Assembly (NCBI GenBank): GCA_010015675.1
Contig: ML977019.1
Location: forward strand, 172,237 to 236,236
Length of the DNA: 64,000 nt
DNA from: Byssothecium circinans
Taxonomy: Eukaryota > Ascomycota > Dothideomycetes > Pleosporales > Massarinaceae
Direction of reading: 5' to 3'
Shown here piece by piece: positions 57,831 through 64,000 of this stretch. Positions within the stretch are counted from its first letter, which is position 1; each line of letters starts with the position of its first letter. Below the pieces are notes generated by a model, which saw nothing but the letters and a program-made list of their open reading frames with translations, was not told where the DNA came from and did no database searches. The position numbers and the translations under genes were made by a program.

Positions 57831-58029
57831 GGTGCAGAAAAAGTGGTTATTAAGAGCACTCCGACTACTCTATTATAAAGATCTCAGTAACATCTCTCTT
57901 TCTCCAAATTCTATATAGACATCTGTGAAGAAGGCCTTAACTTTTAGAAAATTTGCTACTTTATGACTACATTATCTGGTCCGTGGAGGGGTTGTGGCTG
58001 AAGTCGGTACTTCCCACTTTTTCTGCACC
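57831..58029. mobile_element. MITE-like element, copy 2 (perfect TIRs)
   Basis: A perfect 16-bp terminal inverted repeat, GGTGCAGAAAAAGTGG at 57831-57846 and CCACTTTTTCTGCACC at 58014-58029, bounds a 199-bp non-coding element. The inverted match extends outward a further 7-9 bp with two mismatches (CT-TTG), so the true end may be near 57824. It is the better preserved relative of the element 90 bp upstream, in the same orientation. Confidence 0.82.
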
Positions 58030-58179
58030 CCAAAAGGTAAGATACAGCTCAATCAAAATCAACATGAAATTGTCTAAACAATGCAACGGCCAAAATAACG
58101 GTACCGGTAAAACTGGACGATTGTATCTACAAACGACGTCTGAACTTCTGTCGGGCCCGCCTTATAAACATAGGAGGCT

Positions 58180-60191
58180 TCAACGCGTAATTCGCACCCA
58201 TATCACGGACAGTAACCACAATACCGTGATCCCCGCGGCTCCATAGCCCAATATTCTCAGGCCAAGTAAAACATCTTTCGACATGCCGACAAGGAATGAT
58301 GCCAAGAACACGAGCCACCAAACCGCGGGCGGAGCGAATTTTACCACTTGCTGCATCGGAGGAGCCCATCTTAAAGCGAGCCTGCCATAAGCCGAGAAGA
58401 TGATGTATTCATACATTGAAGGGCCCCACCGGCTTAGAGCTGCTAGGAAAGCTGTGATCGTCGCCAAGATGACGACTACACCGACAAAGTCATACAGGAG
58501 AAGGTGAAGATCCGAGAACCGAGTCTGCATGCTCAGCACCCCAGCTGCCAGTGATAGTGGGAGAAAGAATGCAGCCAGGAGAGTAAGTTGGTTCACGCTA
58601 TCCGCTTGTTTTGCGTTGACCCATTTCAAGTGGATTTCCTGGGCCTCGACATGTTCCGCCTTAAGCCTGGAGGCGCTGGTTCGGTAGAAGGTGCAATCCT
58701 GCTGCAAGTCTCTTATCATGGTAGCTAACGTCGTGCCTTCTTTGTGAGGCGAAGCATTTGTACGTAAGTCTGACAGGCCAAGGTCAGCTACAACGTATTC
58801 AATAGCCTCGCTGATGTGGTGAAATGCATTCTCCATGTCACGTATAACAAGTACACTGACGCCAAGGAGTTCAACAATATTTCGATCCATGAGTTTCTTT
58901 TTGCTGTTGCACAGTTAGCCTACTCATATCAAATCCCCTCGTACAAGATCACGCAGGGCGCCCTTACGAATATGGGTATGTCAATTCTTTCAACGTTATA
59001 CGAGCCCCGTGGAAACATTCGCCATTGATCTTTAACGTGGTGTCAAGTATGTTCAGTATCAGTACCTGTAAGGGTTGTGACCGACTGCTGTCGATAAACC
59101 TCGCGAACGTGCGTCTCTCTGTCAAAGCGGTATCCAGGCTCTTTAGCCACCTCCATGATGCATTTGCACATGGCTTTCTTCCGGAAATATGAGCACCGTT
59201 CGACATACAAATCACTTATTCGACCATTAGCTGCATAATTTCATGGTATGGAATCAACATACACCTAAGTTTCTTTTCACTGTCTTGTCCATAATTCACA
59301 GCCCAGCATACGTTGCGAGACTCGTACGGTAAATCCTCCCACCCCAAGATTGTACCTCTCTCTTCATGTCTCCTCCACCAATGGCTATCATGCCATGCAG
59401 ATGATGTTGTCATATACCACCGGGGATGCGCGCCCTTTCGCAACATTTGTCGAAGTGTAGGAAGATGATAGAACCCCAGAGGATTCTGTATATCATCGGA
59501 ATCAGTAGGATGATCTGTGCATGAACAAAATCCATTCATCTTGCTGAACTCCAGTACATTGGTGGACCATGTAGAACGATCATCTAGGACCACGCGAATA
59601 GTATTCTCGTCCTGCTCTGGTACGTCTTCGAAAAATCCGCTTGCCTTGGACTGTGAGTAGCACTCTCCTCGTACTTCTACCGCACCTCCGTTGAGGTGGA
59701 TGTCGATGACTTTGAGGAAGCAGTTCTTCTTGTCTTCTTCAGCTTCTTCGGGTGGGGATTGACCAGTTCTGTTTTCCTCAGGGGAAGCTGCAGTATTGTT
59801 CTCATCGCTCTGGTCCGCACCAGAGCTTGAGACAACTTTCTCGAGAGGTTGAGGGCTGGGAGTGTTTCCGTTTCGAATGGTATTTTCCACCAAAGGGAGT
59901 ATGGGGTCTTCAGCCTTGTTGATGGGAGACATGCTCGGAACAGCTTGGTGTAGCTAGCTGGTTCGCTCTTTACGTTCGACTTGGAATAAATATACGACGA
60001 GAAAAGGTCAACTGGAGATTCTTGAATGTGGTGAAGAGTGCGAAGTCTCTGTTGTAGGAGGGGAAGATTAGGGGATACGAGTTCAGCTGCATCGCGTAAT
60101 CATGCCACTTCAGGAAGTCGCGGAACCCGCACCAGTCAAGTGCCTTGTCTGGTGCATACATCTTTGTGTAACTTCCCGCTGAAAGAAACAT
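58180..60191 (-). CDS. CorA-like membrane protein without the GMN motif
   Basis: The proposed exons are 60191..59996, 59943..59265, 59214..59066, 58986..58968 (19 nt) and 58903..58180, all in frame (588 aa). The first exon and the 19-nt exon are the least certain; a start at 59932 is the alternative. The soluble part includes YPLIFPSYNRDFALFTTF, LSDLYVERCSYFRKKAMCKC and FDRETHVREVYRQQSVTTLT. The C-terminal part has NIVELLGVSVLVIRDMENAF, a long helix and WVNAKQADSVNQLTLLAAFF. Membrane segment LPLSLAAGVLSMQTRF follows, then two or three more hydrophobic stretches. This is the layout of fungal CorA-like proteins, but the pore motif GMN at the end of TM1 is replaced by LSMQ. Magnesium transport is therefore doubtful. 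Confidence 0.65.
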
Positions 60192-60519
60192 GAGAGAAAC
60201 CGTACAAAATGGAAACCAAGCGATGTAGAGAGGAATACAAAATGTAGAGTTGAAGAATTACCTGTCAGTGTGTCTGGATGAATGGTGTGCTAGATTCCAG
60301 CTCCAATGGGCATTACAAAAACAAAACGGCGGTTGATTGAATAGGTGTGGGTGTAGATAGAGAGACTCCATGCCCTAACATCGGGCTTTTGACCTGGACG
60401 TATATTGAGAAGTTGGAACCCCACCGGCCCCTCATTCCCACCAAGGCAATTCCTCACTCCCACCAACCCACCTCCCACCATCCTTCTCCCCCGCCTACCC
60501 ACCCACACCCCACCGCACA
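60192..60519. other. Short spacer, CorA-like gene / YchF GTPase 3' end
   Basis: Both flanking genes are on the minus strand, so this holds the promoter of the CorA-like gene and the 3' end of the GTPase gene. The part next to the GTPase is strongly C-rich on the plus strand. No gene was called. Confidence 0.35.
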
Positions 60520-62219
60520 CTACGCCCTCCCAACCTTAAAGCTCAAAACATCATTCCTCCCCACCCCCACAACATCATCCTCACTCACCCGATTCCCACC
60601 CCTCGTCTCCACATAAGCCAACGGCGCATCCCCCATAACCTTCCTATAGACATCCCCCACCGTACTCCCCTTCTTGACCAGCACACAATCCCTAAACACC
60701 GCCGTCGAGCTCGCGCTCCCGCTCGTAAAGCTATGGGTATTCCGCACGGGGAACACGGGGACCAAGCCGAGCAGTTCGGCGGCGCGGGATAGCACTTGTA
60801 CGACGCCCGTGCTGCCGAAGCGGTACAGCACCATATCCTTCAGGTTCTCGATGCGCGTGGCGAGTTTGTCGTCGAGGGGTTTGAGGCCGCCGCCCGTGGG
60901 GTCGCCCTGGGCGATGAGGTCGTCGCGCGTGTCGACGAACTCGCTGCCTTCGGTGTATTTGATGAAGCCCTGTTTCGCTAATTTCCGCAGGAAGACTTCG
61001 CTGATGGCGCTGCAGAGCACAATGGATTTGGCGTCTTGCTGTTTGGCGATCTTGGCAATGTTCTTGTCGGCGTCGGGGTGATCGATTTTGTTGAGCGCGA
61101 TGACGGTGGGGAATTTCTCGTCGGTGAAGGCGTTAACTACGCGCTCGATGGTTTCGGGGGTCCAGTCTTGGAGCGGTTCTTTGAGGTTTAGATGGTCTAG
61201 GGTGCGGACTACCGTTGTCGAGGTCGAACCGTAGCCTGAGAATTGATTTTGGAGGGTTTCGACTGTAGTTGCTTTGACGGCTACGTGGCGGCGTTTTATG
61301 GAACCCCTGAGTGCGATGCTGAGCAGTGTGTACCTTCAACAGAGTCTTTAATTGTACCTACCACTTTTCCATCAGATTGCCTTGTATCCACCGCACGATT
61401 TCTGAGCGTAGCCATACTATGTCTTGACTGGGATCATACCCTCTCGTCGCCTTTCCTACACCATAGTCAGCCCAATTCAACCATTTTTCTCCTCTTCCTC
61501 GACACCCCGCTCTACCTCCCCCAACCCCCCACCCCAGGCACAACTCACCCTCAGCATCCGTACACCCACTAACATCCACCACATGCACCAGCGCATCCGC
61601 ATGCCTCAAATCATCCAAGAACCGATTCCCCAACCCCTTCCCCATATGCGCCCCGGGAACCAACCCCGCCACATCCAGCAATTCAATCGGCACGCTCCTC
61701 TTCCCCTCGACGCAGGACCCATAGTTCGGTTTACAGCGGTCGGAGAGCTCGATGCCGGGCCGCGCACACGCACAGGGGATCTGGAGGTAGCCGATTGCGC
61801 GTTGCGGGTCGATGGTTGTGAATCTTTGGTGGGTGGGATGCGGTTAGAGACGTTTTGTGGGGTTTGGACGTGGAGGGAATTTGGTGGTGGTTGGAATCAA
61901 ACTTACGGAAAGTTCCCTACACCGTAATCAGCGCCTATTCACTTCACTCCACATCACCCCACTCTCCCCCTTTCCTTCCACCCTTTCCCCTACCCTCCCT
62001 CCACAAAAAAACCGGATCTTTACACACCGACTTTAGAAGTAGCATCCGTCAAGCTACGCCAAACCACACAAAACTTAGAAAACGACTTCTTCTTCTTCTT
62101 CTTCTTCCTCAAGGAAACAACCGAGGTAGAGGGAGGGGCATGGAAACCCACCTATTGAGCGTCGTCGATTTCCCCGATGAAGGCTTGCCCACGAGAGCGA
62201 TGAGGGGATCGCGCGGCAT
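60520..62219 (-). CDS. OBG/YchF-type GTPase with TGS domain (YLF2/archaeal-like branch)
   Basis: Six exons rebuild the whole family motif string (419 aa): 62219..62152, 62053..62028 (26 nt), 61916..61907 (10 nt), 61823..61549, 61455..61362 and 61306..60520. The G1 P-loop is [16 protein letters not shown] and switch I is [21 protein letters not shown], assembled from four exons. G3 is [12 protein letters not shown] and G4 is ALNKID. The true NKxD supports GTP specificity, unlike Ola1/YchF ATPases (NxxE). The C-terminus is a TGS-like domain ending [16 protein letters not shown]. YchF-family proteins are translation- or ribosome-associated; the exact role of this fungal branch is not known. Introns 2, 3 and 5 end in very similar GCTGATTACGGTGTAG-type acceptors or TAG. 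Confidence 0.92.
61907..61916 (-). other. 10-nt microexon of the YchF-type GTPase
   Basis: GGAACTTTCC between a TAG acceptor and a GTAAGT donor contributes G-N-F-P to KVGNFPFTTID. Skipping it would shift the frame (10 is not a multiple of 3). The motif is nearly invariant in the family, which supports the exon. Confidence 0.85.
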
Positions 62220-62830
62220 TGCGATATGAGAGAAATGATGTACAGAAGGGGAAAAAGGTAAGACACAGGGGGGGGGGGAATGAATGTTCAAATGTAACGC
62301 GGCGTGGAGTAGGCGCGACATGGTCGCGATGATGAAATTCGCCGTCTTATCGATAACATGCAGATGACTAAGCCTCTGCATGTATTCTGTCGTACCACCT
62401 ACCTGTGGTATAATCAAGTCTCTGAGCGCGATGAATTTTCCAGATAGTCCAGTGAAACATCACACTAGGCAAAGCAAACCCCCACATCTTAGTTTTTGTA
62501 AGAGCTGCAGTCATATTATCTACATATACTATGCAACCTTTTATACATTCTCCTCCCCTCAAACCCAAAAAACGCAAGAGAACGAACGCCGCCAGACTGC
62601 CATACATGCGGCACAAGCCGGCATAAAAACTCCATGTTCAAGACAACAATGACAAATAATCCTCTAGAATAAGATTACGGTAAATAAATCGACATAGTCC
62701 ACCTTTGAAAAGGAGGATGGCACTCAAAGCCATGGTCATACCTAGCTACGCTTTCAATGTCATAAAATATGCCGGAATATGATGAACAACACACCCTGGG
62801 GCGACTCGTACAGATTCGACACATGCTTGC
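62220..62830. other. Intergenic region
   Basis: This 611-nt region lies between two minus-strand genes. It holds the GTPase promoter, with a G-run at about 62269-62278, and the 3' region of the glucanosyltransferase gene. A (TTC)n run at about 62086-62109 lies inside the first GTPase intron. No gene was called. Confidence 0.35.
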
Positions 62831-64000
62831 TTATAGCAGGGAAGCGCCGAAGACGGAGGAAACGAGGATCACCATACCGCTGATGAGCGGGACGACGGTG
62901 AATCCAGGAGCTTGGAGAGAGCCAGCAGCGCCCTTGGGGGCGGCGGACGAACCAGAGGCCGAACCGCTACCGCTGGCAGTAGCACCGTTGGTGACAGCAC
63001 CGGAGGCAGCAGGAGCCATAGGGACCTTGTCAGGACCAGAATCCTGAGAGCTGCCAACAAGACCGGGAGCCTTGCCAGCACCGTTCTTGAAGAAATCAGC
63101 GACACCAGCGGGCATGGCGGGAAGCTCATCATCCTTGAGGTCGACGTTCCACTGAGTAGACTTGGGAGGGCACTTGGAGGGAGTTCCGTTGGACTTGTAG
63201 CCGCCATCACCACTGGGGTTGGGAGTGCCAGCAAGAGCCTTCTTGAGCGCAGCAAAGTCATCATTCACCTTGACAGAGTCGCCGTCGAGCTTAACCAGAC
63301 CGAAATTGGAACCCTCCTCGGTGTATTCGTAGACGAGACCACCAGAGTAGACCTTGGTCATGGTGTCACCGTAGAGACCAGAAACGGCATTGAAGGTACG
63401 CTTGTTACGGTTGCAGCCGTACTCGGACAAACTGTACGGATTAGTACAAATCATAATCCCACTGCTGTGATGAAACTTACAAGAGCGGAATGGAGTAGTC
63501 AGAGAAGTTCTTAGCCTTCTGGTCCCAGTCGGCAGACTTTGTGTCGGGGTCGCACCAAGCATAGTCGTTGAAAGCAAAGAAGTCGCTGCGAACGCCGTCG
63601 GGACCGCAGTTCATGTACTGGGCCATCTCCAAGCGGTTCTCGGCAACATCGGCAGCGGAGTAACCCACAGGAATCTTGCGGTACTTGCGGGCGTTGATGT
63701 AGGACCTCATGTCACGGTCGGTGGCCTTGACGTACGGGGCGCATTCGGATGACTTGTCGTCGTTGATGACCTCATTGCCAGAGAAGAAGAGGAGAGTGTT
63801 ACTGTAGTTAGCGAACGCATCGATGGTAGCGAACACACTCTGGAGATAGGCTTTGTTGTATGACTTGGCCGGCTTCGCACGGTTGATAGAGTATAGCGGC
63901 GAGTTGACGTCGAGCGCGAGGTAGATGCCAGCCTCGGCGAGGAGGTTCATGCAGACATCGTGGTTCTTGGAGTTGTCGACTGTGTACACACGGATGGTGT
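62831..64000 (-). CDS. GH72 beta-1,3-glucanosyltransferase (GEL/GAS), 3' part
   Basis: The two visible exons are 64000..63481 (continues outside the window) and 63431..62831, with a 49-nt intron; about 373 residues are seen. GAS/Gel enzymes elongate wall beta-1,3-glucan chains at the outer face of the plasma membrane. Visible are TIRVYTVDNSKNHDVCM and ALDVNSPLYSINR. The acid/base motif is LFFSGNEVIND (Glu in GNE), and the nucleophile motif LSEYGCNR is split from the preceding residues by the intron. The Cys-rich X8/CBM43 module is absent. The tail is Ser/Gly/Ala-rich and ends in a hydrophobic GPI-attachment signal (PGFTVVPLISGMVILVSSVF). The N-terminal signal peptide is outside the window. 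Confidence 0.93.

Larger units (their letters stand above)
56295..58179. other. Gene-poor region containing two TIR elements
   Basis: There is no supported gene in 1.9 kb. The 3' half holds the two related elements listed separately. A 79-aa minus-strand frame (57246..57485) was not called. Confidence 0.4.

Noticed and set aside
58968..59215. Initial reading that the CorA-like gene is broken by two frameshifts
   Set aside because: A 19-nt exon between an AAG acceptor and a GTAAGG donor restores the frame throughout, so an intact gene is the simpler call, with reduced confidence.

Overview
This window looks like nuclear DNA of a filamentous ascomycete (Pezizomycotina, probably Dothideomycetes; the class is inferred). 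The genes carry short GT-AG introns, mostly 45-95 nt, with CTAAC/CTAAT-like branch sites. The recognisable proteins are typical fungal housekeeping and cell-wall proteins. No bacterial, organellar or CRISPR features were seen. I joined exons by hand from splice signals, reading frame and recalled family motifs. Exon coordinates are therefore predictions, although every multi-exon model given closes in frame.

Layout. 1-5.7 kb: the 3' end of TOM22 and a complete TOM40, two subunits of the mitochondrial TOM translocase, lie tail to tail. They are followed by a 6-phosphofructo-2-kinase with a probably dead phosphatase half and a small membrane protein. 5.7-7.6 kb: gene-poor, TpA-rich DNA. 7.6-14.3 kb: glutathione-dependent formaldehyde dehydrogenase, a PRXL2/AhpC-like thioredoxin-fold protein, a SET-domain protein and a small secreted protein. 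15.5-21.5 kb: a divergent protein kinase with tail repeats, NOP16 and a ZIP zinc transporter. 23-27.7 kb: a small Cys-rich membrane-anchored protein, an APH-like kinase and a small protein whose intron carries a minisatellite. 28.8-30.7 kb: a cytochrome b5-fused sphingolipid desaturase. 30.7-38 kb: mostly gene-poor, with a MITE-like element and one secreted protein. 38-47.6 kb: a DUF202 membrane protein, DBP5 and BZZ1 (divergent), and a SUN-family wall protein. 49.4-56.3 kb: a copper-fist regulator, EFM7/NNT1-like methyltransferase and two unrecognised intronless genes. 56.3-58.1 kb: two related TIR elements. 58.2-64 kb: a CorA-like protein, a YchF-type GTPase with a 10-nt exon, and the 3' part of a GH72 glucanosyltransferase running off the window.

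There is no biosynthetic cluster and no single obvious new system. The most notable points are the TOM22-TOM40 pair, the histidine-less phosphatase half of PFK2, the microexons, the in-frame 48-nt DBP5 intron, the MITE-like elements, the intronic minisatellite, the CorA-like protein without GMN, and three unrecognised intronless genes that share a C-rich to G-rich compositional flip and predicted G-quadruplex runs.
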